Counted from the stretch's first letter, positions 1-11,672 are shown. The stretch is 64,000 nt of DNA from Dryas octopetala (GCA_963921425.1 OY992833.1:11883738-11947737), one strand, 5' to 3'. Notes: generated by a model not told the origin, from the sequence alone. A program made the numbers and translations.

Positions 1-3000
1 AAATGCGACACTTGCGACAGAGTTGGGCATACATCAGAGACATGCCGTTCTCACTTGAAGTGTGACTTCTGTGGATGGAATGGTCATACTATGGAGACAT
101 GTCGCAAACTTCAGAAGTCTAATCAACCTGGGCAACGCAACTATATTTCCAGGTCAAGTCATTCAAGAGGCAATCAAGTTTCCTCCCAGACCATAGAAAA
201 GAATGAAAGCTCTAATTCTTTTCCATTCACCCCGGAGCAGTGCCAGCAGCTTATGAGCCTCCTGCAATGCAATAGTAAGGGCAACTCCATGGCCAACCAT
301 GCTGGTAGTTCTTCTGTCCCAAATGATTTTTCAGGTAAATCAATCTGCTTACTTACATCCAGTAAGAATACACTATGGATCGATATTGGACAGTGGTGCA
401 ACTGATCACATGGTTTGTTCTCATACACTTTTAACTACATGTGTAACTGTTCAAAATCGTGTTGTTGAACTTCCAAATGGTACATATGCTCCTGTCACTC
501 ATGTTGGGACGGTTGTCTTATCTCCACTCCTAACCCTTAAGAATGTCCTTTGTGTGCCATCTTTCCATTTAAATCTCATATCCATCAGTAAGCTAAATAG
601 CCAATCTCATTGTCTCACTATACTTTCTGATCGTGTGTGTATGATTCAGGACCAACGCTCGAGGAAGATGATTGGGACGGGAACTGAGTGGGGAGGCCTT
701 TATTACCTTGATCTCAAACAAGTAGCAGCTTGCCATTCCATCAAAAAGCCTTCTCCTCAGCGTACAACCACAGTGATTTCATCACATCTCTGGCATCAGC
801 GATTAGGACACCTCTCTAATAAAATTTTAAACTCTCTTTCCCTTCCAATAAATGGTGTTCAATCTCATGATAATACTAGCACTTGTTTGGTTTGCCCATT
901 AGCTAAACAAACTCGATTAAAGTTTCTAGCAAGTTCTATCTCCAGCCATAAAGCTTTTGAGCTAATACATGTTGATATTTGGGGAGGATACCATGTTGCA
1001 TCTATTACTGGGGCTCGTTACTTTCTCACCATTGTAGATGATTACACTAGGTGTACATGGGTCTATTTGATGCATCACAAGTCAGACACACAAAACCTTC
1101 TCATCTCATTTGTCAATCTTGCTGAAACACAATTCTCTTCCAAAGTTAAAATCATTCGAAGTGACAATGGTCCAGAATTCAAACTTGTGCAATTTTATTC
1201 AACAAAAGGAATCATACATCAACGAAGTTGTGTCGCCACCCCTCAACAAAATGGGGTGGCTGAGCGAAAGCATCGCCATCTCCTAAATGGAGCTAGAGCC
1301 TTGTTGTTTCAAGCCAATCTACCTAAACGTTTTTGGGGAGATGCTATCTTAACCGTCACTTATCTTATCAATAGAACACCAACAAAACTTCTTCAAGGAA
1401 ATTCTCCCTATGAAATGTTGTTTCGAGCCAAACCCATTTACTCTCACCTACGAGTATTTGGATGCTTATGTTTTGCTTCTACTCATGCCCATAGGCCCTC
1501 TAAATTTGATGCTCGTGCAACAAAATGCTTGTTTCTTGGGTATCCGTATGGTTAAAAGGGGTACAAGGTCTATGATATAGCTTCAGGGAAAACTTTCACC
1601 TCTAGAGATGTGATTTTTCACGAGTTCACTTTTCCCTACTCCACTCAAGCCACCACTTCCGCTGCTCATGACACAATTGTGCTTCCTAGTCCCCGTGACC
1701 TCTCTTTTGATGACACACTCACAAGCACTTTGAGTCAATCTCCTTCGCCCACACAACCTGACACCATTCTTTCTTCTAATGAATTACCTCCTGAGAGATC
1801 AGACTCATCCTCTCCTCCAGTACCACCACCGCCCACTCGGCATCTCACTCGACCAACAAAGCCTCCCGATCGCTATCAACAATTTCATCTTGCAGAAAAA
1901 CTCCCATCTCGGCCCGGCTCGTCATCAACCTCGGCATTCGCTCAAACGAATGGTACGTCTCACCCTATCTCACACTATTTGTCTTACACACATTTGTCTC
2001 CAAAACATTATACTTTTACTACTGCTATGACCTTTGCCACAGAGCCTCGGCATTTTTCCCAGGCCATTCAGGTTCCCCAATGGCGTGATGCCATGAGACA
2101 TGAGATAGCAGCACTTGAAGCCAATCACACATGGTCCCTTCAACCTCTTCCTCCTGGGAAGAAGCCTGTTGGCTGCAAATGGGTTTACAAGATTAAACTT
2201 CAATCTGATGGGAGCATCGAACGGTACAAAGCCCGATTAGTTGCGAAGGGGTACACTCAAGTAGAGGGACTTAATTACAGGGAGACCTTTGCCCCCGTTG
2301 CCAAATTGGTCACCGTCCGCCTCCTTCTTTCCATTGCCTCTGCTCGTTGTTGGCATCTCCATCAACTTGATGTCAACAACGCCTTCTTGCATGGTGATCT
2401 CCATGAAGACGTCTACATGTCCCTTCCTCCTGGATACAGACGAAAGGGGGAGACTAGGGTATGTAAGCTTCACAAATCATTGTATGGTCTAAAGCAAGCC
2501 TCAAGACAATGGTTCTTGAAGCTATCTTCTGCTCTTTGTGTTGCTGGATACAAACAATCAAAGGCGGATTACTCATTGTTCGTCCGTTCCCAGGGAAGTT
2601 CATTCACTGCCTTCCTAGTTTATGTTGATGATGTCATCTTAACAGGGAATGATATGGACCAAATTGAGGCAACAAAATGTTTCTTGAATCAGCGTTTCAA
2701 GCTCAAGGATCTTGGTCCATTAAAAATCTTCTTGGGTCTTGAGGTAGCACGCTCAACAAAGGGAATTTCACTGTCACAAAGAAAATATGCTCTAGAAATA
2801 TTGGATATATGACACTGGTTTTCTAGAAGCCAAACCTGCTGAAACTCCTATGGAGCAGAATTTGAAACTCACTGAGGACAATGGAGAGCTCTTAACTGAT
2901 CCTTCTTCTTATCGGAGGCTGGTTGGACGTCTAATATACTTAACGATTACCCGACCAGACTTATCATATGCAGTGCATGTTTTAAGTCAATTCATGGGTA

Positions 3001-3611
3001 AACCAAGGGTTCCACATTTGGAAGCAGCCCATAGAGTACTGAGGTACATCAAATGAACACCAGGCCAAGGTATCTTTCTCTCTACTACTAGTCCAATTCA
3101 ACTCAATGCATTTTGTGATGCGGATTGGGCACGATGCAGAGACACTCGAAAATCAGTGACTGGGTATTGTATACTCCTTGGCCAATCACCCATTTCTTGG
3201 AGAGCCAAGAAACAAACTACAGTGGCTCGCTCAACTGCAGAAGCGGAATATCGTTCCATGGCCACCACCACTTGTGAAATCACATGGTTGAAATACATTT
3301 TAAATGATTTGAGAGTCAGACACCCTCAACCAGCTCACTTGTATTGCGACAACAAGGCAGCTTTACACATTGCCTCAAATCTGGTGTTTCACGAGCGAAC
3401 TAAGCACATAGAAATTGATTGCCATCTGGTTCGTGAAAAGTTACAATCAGGGTTGATCCGAACAGCCTACATTTCCACGCACTCTCAACCAGCAGACTTG
3501 TTCACAAAGGCCTTGAGTTCCATGCAATTTGAGACTTTACTGCACAAGTTGGCTGTCATCAACATACATTCCAACTTGAGGGGGAGTGTTAAAGATAGTA
3601 AAGTCAACTAG
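1..3611 (+). pseudogene. Ty1-copia Gag-Pol, 5'-truncated by window edge and broken
   Basis: Copia-order polyprotein relic reading gag end, protease, integrase, reverse transcriptase, RNase H. Two zinc-knuckle-like Cys/His boxes lie at about 4-110. The protease motif [10 protein letters not shown] is near 385-415, the integrase HHCC region at about 790-905, and the DDE region at about 975-1270 ([21 protein letters not shown]). The RT has YVDD near 2620-2632, and RNase H has DADWA, AEAEYR and CDNKAA at 3115-3360. It cannot be translated whole: the frame shifts near 385-395 just before the protease Asp, an in-frame TAA sits at 1553-1555, the frame shifts again near 2805, and an in-frame TGA lies at 3054-3056. 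The domain order (integrase before RT) makes it copia, not gypsy. The start lies outside the window. The element appears to have inserted into the minus-strand copia element to its right. Confidence 0.95.
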
Positions 3612-3772
3612 AATATTTGTTTGATTGTATAGATTAATTCTTTCCTTTTATAGTTAGGAATTAGCTTGCTTGTAGGAGCTAAATAGGGATCTCATACTCT
3701 TCTTCCCCTGTATAAAGACTTGTACACACTTCCTGTTTTCTATTCAATTTAAATATATACAGAAAACATTCA
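3587..3772 (+). repeat. 3' LTR of the plus-strand copia element
   Basis: A purine tract (GAGGGGGAG, about 3578-3586) immediately precedes TGTTAAAG, as expected for a polypurine tract next to a 3' LTR. The segment runs to a CA dinucleotide at 3771-3772 and contains a TATA-like GTATAAAG near 3710. About 186 bp is short but within the range of copia LTRs. The 5' LTR is outside the window, so the right boundary rests on TG..CA and on where the minus-strand copia coding sequence resumes. Confidence 0.75.
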
Positions 3773-6099
3773 AAACCCCAATATGTTTTTCATGAGATGA
3801 ACCACTAACTAAATTTCTTCCAACATCAGGTACATATCTCACATCCTTCAGTATTAAGACTTTCCTAGATTTCATCTTCAACTCTATGTCTCCAATACCA
3901 AGCACTTGAGCGACTGTGTCATTTCCAAGAGTTACACTTCCTCCACTTGATTTCTGGTAATTTTTGAATAACCCACGATCAAAACAGACATGTATATTAG
4001 CTCCAGAATCTAACCACCAATCCTTATTTTGATAAGTAAAATTAATTAAAGGGCCATACTTGAAAATTGGTTGAGAGGACTCTTGCTCCAATAGCATATT
4101 CACTTGGGCTTTTTGACCTTTTTGATTTAGTTTAGACTTGTATTCCTCAGTCTTCTTATAATAGCAGTCCTTTGCCACATGATTGGTCCTTCCACAAACA
4201 AAGCGAGACCTCTTCTCTCTCCCTTGGTCCTTATTTTTATTTTGACTATTCTTAAAGTTTCTTCCCCTTGGTTGTAAGTTGTTCCTATTGTTCCTATTTT
4301 TTCAATTGTTTCTATTGTTCTTTCTGTTGTCACTTTCAACCAAATTTACAGTAGGTGATTTTTCAGTTTCTTTCTTTTGTTTTAACCTATGTTTCTCTTT
4401 AACTCTAAGTGAATTTAAGACTTGGCTTAAAGTAAATTCCCCTTGTTTATGTCTTAGGAGGGTGTATTCAATTAGGATTTTAAATGACTTTGGTGGAATT
4501 AAAAAGTCTTGTGGTATTCAATCAAAACTTTTAAAGAGTTTATAAAAATCTGGTGGTATTCAATCAATACTTTTAAAAAGTCTATGGTATTCAATTAAGA
4601 CTTTTAGAGAGTCTATAAAAGTGACATGGTATTCAAAAAGTCATTAACTTTATTAAATGATAGACTTTAAAAGACTTTCAAAGACTTTCATGGACTTTAT
4701 AGTATAAATTATGTTACATCAAAGTCAATAATTCTCCAGCGTTCCTCCTGCAGATTTCAAAGGATTTCAAATATTAAAAAGCTATTAAAAAGTGGTATTT
4801 ATTTATTTTTTAAAGAGTGATGCTAAACCCCCTAATTTTATTTTTTCACTCACCTCTTAATTTATTTTTTTCTAATTACTATATCTTCTTATATTAATTT
4901 TCTTTTTCTCTTATATTTAATTGACTCCTCATACTGGGTTGGAACCAACAGCATTGCCACAATGCAATGTAAGAACAAGATATTCAAACCAACTACTTCA
5001 CAGTCTTTAAGTACTCAACAAAATCACAAGATTATATATTCATAATTTGAGAAATAATGTTACCATCACATCATATAATGTTCTCAACCTGTCAATTCAA
5101 TTAGACAAATTCTAACAACTCGTTAAAACACAATATTTGACAGTCTAACAACATAAAAACATAAAATTCAGAACACTTATAATAAATTATGGAACAAAAT
5201 AATTTTGGTCCCTACAATTCTAGCCCCAACTTTTTATATTATTTGCAATATTAGGACAATTTATAACACATGCATTTCGGTCTTGAAGCTCGACCCCATT
5301 CCACTCACTCACGAAGGACAAAAAAATAAAAAACATATTTGAGAAATCCTAAAATAAATAATAAAAAATTATATCAAAGTTATTAGAAGTCTATAAAAAT
5401 CCTTCGAAGTCTATAAAAATCCTTCAAAATCTATAAGAAAAGTCAGGGAAACTCTAATAAAATTCTGTCAAAGTCTATGTGGAGTTTATGAAAGTCATTA
5501 AAAATCCATCAACTCTACCAAAGTCAATGACTTTTAAAAACTCTATAAAAGTCCATTAAAATCTTAATTGAATACACCCCCCTTAGAGTTCTTGCAAACT
5601 CATCCCAAGAGGGAGGCAACTTGTCAATAAGGCAAGAAACTTTAAAATCTTCACTGAACTTGGTTCCTTTCTTTTCTACTCCTCTTAAAAGCTCTTGAAA
5701 CTTATGAATTTGTTCTCCTACAGGTTTATTGTCAACCATTTTATAGCTATTAAAGTTTGAAGCAATGAACCTATCAATGCCATCATCTATAATTCCATAT
5801 TCTGATTCTAAAACACCCCAAAATTCTTTGGCTGTTGATGTAGTAGCATGATACACATCATAAAGATGATCAGACAGGGTACTTAAAATTCTATTATGGC
5901 AATGGTATTCTATTTGTTCAGGAGTAAACCAAGAAGTAGATTCATTGTTTGGTTCAGAGTCATTTTGTTCAGATTCTTCAAGGGCGGAAATTAGTCCTAA
6001 GACTGTTAACCAGTATTTCACTTGTTTTTGCCACCTACGAAAATGTTGGCCACTAAATTTTTCAGGTTTGACACTACTGGCTTCTTCTAAATTTATCAT
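3773..6099 (-). pseudogene. Second Ty1-copia Gag-protease relic, split by a DNA transposon
   Basis: Minus-strand gag starts at ATG 6097-6099 and encodes a UBN2-type copia Gag (WQKQVKYWL, then CLIDKLPPSWDEF). It is interrupted at 5583 by a PIF/Harbinger-like element and resumes at 4453 in the phase the target-site model predicts. Downstream come an Asn/Arg-rich stretch, a zinc knuckle whose first Cys is replaced (RFVCGRTNHVAKDC), and the protease motif WWLDSGANIHVC near 3990-4020. An in-frame TGA at 4302-4304 is a second break. Coding stops where the plus-strand copia LTR begins, so integrase, RT and RNase H are absent here. It was already dead or was killed by these insertions. Confidence 0.9.
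4457..5582. mobile_element. PIF/Harbinger-like non-autonomous element inserted in copia gag
   Basis: About 1.1 kb bounded by inverted ends, GGAGGGTGTATTCAATT at left and the complement of GGGGGTGTATTCAATT at right. It is flanked by TTA on both sides (4454-4456 and 5583-5585), the TWA-type duplication typical of PIF/Harbinger. Removing the element and one TTA restores an uninterrupted gag frame, which fixes the boundaries. The interior has no transposase; it is filled near both ends with degenerate repeats of GTCTATAAAA and GGTATTCAAT type. The superfamily call is inferred from the duplication and end sequence. Confidence 0.8.
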
Positions 6100-6981
6100 T
6101 TTATTAAACTAATATTTAATTAACAAGAGAGAGATTAGATAGCAAGAACACTGTAGAAATTAAATATTAACCTGTCACTAGATGGATTGACAGATAAACA
6201 CACAACAACATAAATTATTTGAAATTAATCTAAGATGATTTCACAGATTGAGAAAGTAAATTTAAGTGAACTGCAACACAACTCCTAATTAATAATGGAG
6301 CCCAAATCAATCAGATGCTATATATGGATGATATATAACAGATATGCAGAAAAACTCATATATGCGATGCAATTTGTTTATACGGCTTTAGATTGTTAAG
6401 TTTATAGTAATTAATAATTATATATCAATATATATATGACTAATTAATTATATGACAATCAAGAAGTATATATCATACTTATTAGTAAATAAATAAGATG
6501 AAAGATTATGGCCTGTGAATTCAAGAGAGGCACGGCAGCCGCTGTCCTAAAGTCGTAGACGCCTTCCTACGTGCAGGTTATAGCGGTCGCCTACAACTCC
6601 AAGATACAACCCAATGAACTCACAGATGTCTGATCCGCTATGCACGTCAAACGGCAAACCGGTTGTCAAGTCAATATCGATTGCCCAAATAATAGAGTAT
6701 GAAAGTTGAGAGAGTAGGATATGGAAGAAGATGATGGAGGATGATGAAAGTCAGAATAAAAGACAAGTGTAGAACGTTATTTCTTCAGTCTGATGAGATT
6801 TCTATTAATAGAAATCTACATGCCTCTTTAAAGAGTTATGACTGTTGTGTTAGGCCCATAAGAAGTTACCCTTAGTGAAAAGTTGTACGGTTGAATTAAA
6901 AGGACATAATATTTAAAATCAAATACATTAGTTTTGAATCTTAAATATAAATAAATAATATTATATTATATTATACCAACA
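6100..6981 (-). repeat. Leader and probable 5' LTR of the minus-strand copia relic
   Basis: The region upstream of the minus-strand gag ATG has no coding potential. Reading leftwards from 6981 it opens with TGTTGGTATAATAT, a plausible LTR start, and holds a moderately GC-rich stretch at about 6520-6680 unlike the AT-rich surroundings. I could not find a convincing tRNA-Met primer-binding site or the inner LTR border, so the LTR/leader division is unresolved. Confidence 0.45.
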
Positions 6982-7300
6982 GTTTGAACAATATGTTAAT
7001 GTGTGATTGTTGCATATATCAAAATAGCCAACCAGAGAAAGCTAATAGGTCTATGAGAAGTATAAAGAAAAATGAAAAAGCAGAACCACTTTCCTTGCAC
7101 CTGGTCTGAGCTTTCAAGGAAATGTTGGGGCCAAATGGCAATGAGCTTTTTTCAAGACTTTTTACGGAAAGCTCATATGATGCAGGAGCATTAAGGCCTC
7201 ATGGCCCTCATCAAGATCGACATTAGTCTAAGAAACTCCCCAAGAAAATCCTTGACGTACTAAAGTCAACTTTTAATTATTATTTTCTTAATAAGGATTA
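6982..7300. other. AT-rich intergenic DNA
   Basis: No gene recognised. Its last nine bases (7292-7300) form the left target duplication of the next element. Confidence 0.6.
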
Positions 7301-8072
7301 GGGAGGCACTAATGACACTCCCAAAAAATCATCCTGCACTCTTTCAACTTTTTTTAATTATTTCATTTTTAGTATATCATTTCAATTGTCAAAATTACCC
7401 CCAATTATTTTTTACCATTTAAAACATATAAACAACATCAAAATATTTGTTAAATAAACAATAGAGATTCTAAGGGACTAAATAACAGTAATCCGAATTC
7501 TTCCTCATGAAATTTGAACTCTAGAAGAGAAAAAACCAAGTCAATCAGCTAAGATTAAGAAGAAAAGCAAGCTAAGAGAAGTCTAACAAGAAAACCATTG
7601 CATCTGTTTTGACTTTTGCCGGAAGACGTTCAGTACCTGAGCTAAGAGAAGCACTAGAAACATATGCCCATTTTTCCCATAAACATCCAACGCCCTGACC
7701 TCCAAACCTCTCTTCCTTCCTGCCACTATTGCTCTGAAGCCTCTGATATTCATTCTTAATAAACTCCTAAGAATCAATGGTTAATTGGCTATGAAACCTC
7801 ACCTGACTATTCATCACCTTAAAGCCACTTATTTTCTCTGCAGATAGTTACACAGTTCAAATTTGGTCTCGCGATAGTCTGTTGAAATCTCATTCATTAC
7901 ACCAATTTAATTGCCAAAATTAAAATCTCATTACTTAGTCCCAAGAGAGAATTTATGTTGACTAAAAAGGTAAGGGTCACTTTGACAATCAAAATAATAA
8001 AATGAGATATAAAAAATATAAAAAAAGAAAAGAGTGTAGAATGACTTTTTGGGAGTGCCAATATCACCTCCC
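7301..8072. mobile_element. Foldback MITE, Mutator-like, copy 1
   Basis: About 770 bp with long inverted ends: left begins GGGAGGCACTAATGACACTC, right is the complement of GGGAGGTGATATTGGCACTC. Flanking nonamers taaggatta (7292-7300) and ttaggatta (8073-8081) differ at one base, consistent with the 9-bp duplications of Mutator-like elements. No transposase frame. Further copies precede the RNH2 region (15174) and the RNH pseudogene (35967). Confidence 0.7.
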
Positions 8073-8515
8073 TTAGGATTATTGTAATCTTTCTTTTATT
8101 ATTTTCATATTAATAATTTCATAATATCTTAGGGTTTTGTTTTTTATTATTTTAATTTAGGGGGAGGAGAAATCGAACTTGAGTGCAAAGTGAGCAATTA
8201 CACGGCCCTTCCAACTAGGCATATTATTTAAACCAAACTTTGTTATGACTTTATGTAGTTGGGAGATTTTTTGATGAATGAAAATTGAGACTTTTCTCAA
8301 ACCTTTCTATCAACTTGGTATCGTACTGGATCAACAAGGTTATAGAGTCTCTTTCCTTGGTATTCTCAATTTAGATAATCAACAGCCTAAGATTTGTGTG
8401 TGTGCACGTTGTAATTCATCACCTGCACTGCGTCACCACCATCCCATGGCCCAAACCCCGGCCTGGTCCTCACCCACCAGGCCACCACTACTAACATCTC
8501 ACTTTATTGATTGAG
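8073..8515. repeat. RNH upstream block, copy 1
   Basis: From about 8160 this segment (marked by TTTGTTATGACTTTATGTAG near 8240) recurs before every RNH gene: near 17130, 30260, 36865, 42830, 50900 and 59205. It holds short out-of-phase frames only. Here it is separated from RNH1 by about 2.3 kb of extra sequence, unlike the other copies where the gene follows within about 0.6 kb. Confidence 0.7.
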
Positions 8516-9616
8516 TTATGCTTTTTAATTATTCTTTTTAGCCCATTAATTATTAGGTACTGACAAATTCTTTTATTACTCAAACACACCCAAAGCCTCA
8601 TAATTTCTTTGCAAGCCGGCCACCTTCTATATATCTGGGTGTTCTTGTTCTCAGTTTGTATTAGACTCTTTCTCTCTCCCCCTATCTTCTTCCTCCTCTC
8701 TTCTTCCCTCTCTCTCTCTCCCTTTATCTCTCTTTTCTCCTCTGTCCATCTCTCTGCTATGTTGCAGAGGCCGATGACGACCACCAATTTGGAGAGAAAA
8801 ATCTAATCAATCGGGTATCTAATAAATCTTCATCAAAGAAACTAGGTACTAGTGGTCCCTCAAATTAATTGAATTGGTTCATATATCTACAATTTCAGCT
8901 AAAAGGTTCAAATCCTAAACCAAAAAGCATTTATTTCAAGTCTTTTTTTTTCTTTAGTTTCTTTTCTAACATTCTTCTGAGTCACTTAACATAACTGGAA
9001 CTAAAGTTTCAGAAAATACCCATATTAAGTGTTCCACACCACTGAAACTGTAGTTTCTGCAGGTGAAACTGCAACTTGCAGTTTCAGAAACTAAGCTAAA
9101 CAAAAAAAAATTAAGAACCCATATCAAGTGTTCTACATCACTGAAACTGCAGTTTTAAAAATTGTAGGTGAAACTGCAAGTTGCAGTTTCAGAAACTGAA
9201 CTAAACAAAAAAATCAAGAACGTACCCATATCAAGTGTTGTACAATACTCAACCTACAGTTTCTGATGAAACTGAGCTAAAAAAAAAATATCAAGAACCT
9301 GATACTGATAAGGAAGGCATGGGGGTAGAGCTGGCTTCCATAATCTCTGAGCGTTGTTATAGTGAGAAACTTGTCATGTTCTTTGGCTTTGGAGGGTGGG
9401 AGAGAGTGAAGTGAAGTGAAGTTAACTGACCTAGATATTACAATAAAGTGACCTAATTGTTAAATATTATAAATAGGTGTATTACATATTACAAACAATA
9501 AGTAAAGTATAGCCCAAAATAATTAATTCTTTTTTTTTTTTTTTGCTCGGGACTTTATTGAGTTATGCTTTCTTTTTCTGGCCAATGATTGAGTTATGCT
9601 TAAAGGCTAAGCATTC
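8516..9616. other. Insert specific to the RNH1 upstream region
   Basis: The RNH upstream block seen elsewhere is interrupted here at a run ending ttttaatt and resumes near 9540 with CTCGGGACTTTATTGAG. The extra kilobase has a pyrimidine-rich tract at 8640-8760 that resembles a plant 5' UTR and a tandem repeat at 9040-9290. No gene was recognised. Confidence 0.5.
9040..9290. repeat. Tandem repeat built on GAAACTGCAGTTTC palindromes
   Basis: About two and a half copies of a roughly 110-bp unit, each with CATATCAAGTGTT(C/G)TACA followed by GTGAAACTGCAA(C/G)TTGCAG, AGAAACT(A/G)A and GCTAAACAAAAAA-type sequence. The core is itself palindromic. Function unknown. Confidence 0.7.
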
Positions 9617-9624
9617 CCTCTACT

Positions 9625-9965
9625 CAGTGCCGGCCCTGAGGGAGGGCACTGAGGGCGACGGCCCAGGGCCCACCTTCAAGGCCGACCCATAATTTTTTTT
9701 CATTATATATTTATTTATTATAAAAAAACTAAATATCTTTTTTTGGTTAAGAAAAATTGAAATAGCTGTTGTATCAGCCTCAATGTTCACCACTTTTAAA
9801 AGGCCCAATATTTTTTTTGCTAAGCCAAAGTCAACTTCTTTGTTGTTCTAGAAAGAAGTTTACACATTCTCGGTCCTCACACTCTCTTTATTCTTTGTAC
9901 GACAAATATTAGAGGCCTATTTCAAATTTTCGCACCGAGCCTTCCAAAAGTCAGGGCCGGCACTG
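9625..9965. mobile_element. hAT-like non-autonomous element, complete ends
   Basis: A 341-bp element with terminal inverted repeats CAGTGCCGGCCCTGA and TCAGGGCCGGCACTG, flanked on both sides by CCTCTACT (9617-9624 and 9966-9973), the 8-bp duplication of hAT transposons. It is the only copy in the window with its left end. Right parts of longer members of the same family follow CLE1-CLE4, where they contain about 370 bp of interior sequence missing here. Confidence 0.9.
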
Positions 9966-10227
9966 CCTCTACTTCTCTCTTCACGAATCTTTATGCTTAA
10001 AGCCTTACAGGCTAAGCATTCTTAATTAGGCCAAAAAATAAAAAAGAGAAAGCATTCTTTCATGCAGTATATGTATAGCCATCCATACGTACGTACCCTT
10101 CCAACTAGGCATATTATTTAATTGGAAAAGTGAAGTCCAAATGTTCAAAGACCAATTAATCAATGAGCATATTGATATTGATGCAGTATTATATATAGTA
10201 ACTGGCAGTATTATTTAGGGATACAAA
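9966..10227. repeat. RNH leader-like duplicate
   Basis: Contains GCATTCTTTCATGCAGTATA followed by tgtatagccatccatac at about 10050-10090, the sequence otherwise found about 95-110 bp upstream of RNH start codons, then the start of the RNH upstream block (CCTTCCAACTAGGCATATTA). Homology stops near 10133. Confidence 0.6.
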
Positions 10228-10347
10228 ATGGGAGGTAATGAAAGTAAGGAAATGTTCAAGGGAGTAAGAGCTGCATATATGCTTTCGCTAGTGTTTTATT
10301 GTATGACTTTCCATCTATTTCATTTCTACAATGTTCAAGCTTTCTAA
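10228..10347 (+). CDS. 39-residue ORF, possible relic of an RNH N terminus
   Basis: The ATG context (aaaatgggaggtaatgaaag) resembles that of the RNH genes, and the peptide opens MGGNESKE versus MGANGSRE in RNH proteins, keeping a Gly2/Ser6 myristoylation-type motif. It then continues with a hydrophobic stretch (YMLSLVFYCMTF) and stops at 10345-10347. No RNase H domain follows. Either a degenerate, truncated RNH paralogue or a chance frame; there is no evidence that it is translated. Confidence 0.3.
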   Translation: MGGNESKEMFKGVRAAYMLSLVFYCMTFHLFHFYNVQAF

Positions 10348-10847
10348 TATCATTAACTTCAAAATTGCTAGGGTATCACCGTATCACCTTTTTTATATTA
10401 TATGTGCCGATGTGCGTAACATCTTTAATGACACATGTTGCACCAAAAATATAGTACCTCTAATATTACTCCTATGCTTTAATTAATGATCAATCAGAAA
10501 TTAAGCTGATCATACTTGGATAGTTGGATTGGTGGCACCCTAATTCATGTATATTTATTCCAAGTTCTAAGTGTTCAATCCCCATTTTATTGGTAATTGG
10601 AAAAGTTGAGAAGGCTAATACTTGGTAACTTGGAGCTAGGTAGCCACCATAAATTCCTAGCTGTATATATATATATTCTAAGCGTACGTTCCGACTTCCG
10701 ACGCTGCTATAAATCTTTACATGACTCTTTAATTTCCAAGAATTACTTTCATGCAGTATATGTATAGCCATCCATACGCAACCAGCCACCAAGTAAGTTA
10801 CAATTTCACATAGAAGAAGTGAGAACTTAGCTGGGGAGACAATTAAA
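10348..10847. other. RNH1 upstream region
   Basis: Unique AT-rich sequence to about 10745, then the conserved RNH leader. The leader holds an upstream ATG at 10753 that is out of frame with RNH1, so it could act as a short upstream ORF. No clear TATA box could be assigned. Confidence 0.5.
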
Positions 10848-11672
10848 ATGGGAGCTAATGGAAGCAGGGAAAGCTCTAGGACTGATGAGGAGGGATCAAG
10901 TGAAAATGGTGGCATGCCCAACAACAATAATAGCGGGTCCAATGCTGGGGTTGCCCTACTGGCTTGGGGCTTGTCTGAAACGTTTTCAGGTAATTCAGAC
11001 CAAATCCAAGGGAAAAACAAGTCTGAGATCAAAATGGGAGACAGCAAAGGGTCTTCATCAAGCAAGGGAGGAAGTCAAAATGGTGGTTCTGGTGCAGGTA
11101 AAGCAGGAGGAGGAGGAGGTAGACAGGAGATCCGGCGTTTTTGGTCTCCTCCTCCCTCTGGTTGGATTAAAGTCAACACAGATGGGAGTTGCAGGGGAAT
11201 TGGTTCTAATATTGCTGCTGGAGGCCTTCTCAGAGATGAGGAGGGTGCTTGGATTAAAGGGTTTACATTTAATATTGGAGTTGGCACTGTTCAAGAGGCT
11301 GAGTTATGGGGTATTCTGAAAGGGCTGAGCCTTGCTTGGGAGAATGGTTTCAAGAAAGTGCGGGTAGAGTGTGATTCGGAGACTGCTGTTAAACTCATCC
11401 ATAATTCTCAACTTAGAGCTAACCACTGTCTCGTCGATTTAATTACTGGCTGCAAGGACTTCATGAGTAAAAGCTGGGATTGTGATGTTGTTAATGTGAA
11501 CAGAGAGAAAAATAAGGCTGCTGATCATCTGGCAGGTCTCAGTTTTGAGAATGACGTGGGTAATTATCATGTGCTGGACTCTCCTCCATCTAGTCTGGAA
11601 CGCTTTTTAGTTTATGACAAGGCTCATGTTGCTGCTAGTAGGGCTGTTCCTGCTGTTCTGTCTTGGACTTAG
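10848..11672 (+). CDS. RNH1: RNase H-fold protein with MGxxxS N terminus
   Basis: 274 residues. The C-terminal half is an RNase H-like domain of the RVT_3 type common in plant LINE-derived and domesticated proteins. It opens FWSPPPSGWIKVNTDGS and keeps four acidic active-site candidates: Asp112 (NTDGSC), Glu152 (QEAELW), Asp176 (ECDSE) and Asp226 (AADHLA). Such domains cleave RNA in RNA-DNA hybrids. The N terminus is unusual: MGANGS (Gly2, Ser6) fits N-myristoylation, then a Ser/Glu-rich stretch, a short hydrophobic GVALLAWGL (34-42) and a Gly/Ser/Lys linker (51-95). Unlike RNH2-RNH6 it lacks the Ala-rich run before GVALLAW, so its hydrophobic segment is too short to span a membrane. There is no intron and no RT domain, so it is not part of an intact retroelement. 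Start chosen on the ATG conserved in all copies. Activity and localisation are inferred. Confidence 0.8.
   Translation: MGANGSRESSRTDEEGSSENGGMPNNNNSGSNAGVALLAWGLSETFSGNSDQIQGKNKSEIKMGDSKGSSSSKGGSQNGGSGAGKAGGGGGRQEIRRFWSPPPSGWIKVNTDGSCRGIGSNIAAGGLLRDEEGAWIKGFTFNIGVGTVQEAELWGILKGLSLAWENGFKKVRVECDSETAVKLIHNSQLRANHCLVDLITGCKDFMSKSWDCDVVNVNREKNKAADHLAGLSFENDVGNYHVLDSPPSSLERFLVYDKAHVAASRAVPAVLSWT

Noticed and set aside
10490-11065. Minus-strand frame of 191 codons overlapping RNH1, with counterparts opposite RNH2-RNH6
   Set aside because: Antisense shadow of the Ser/Ala/Gly-rich RNH N terminus; the Leu/Ser/Pro composition follows directly from the sense codons.
10848-11672. RNH genes as the tail of an intact LINE or copia element
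   Set aside because: No RT or endonuclease precedes them, each has its own conserved ATG and N-terminal module, and the copia RNase H (AEAEYR type) is clearly different.
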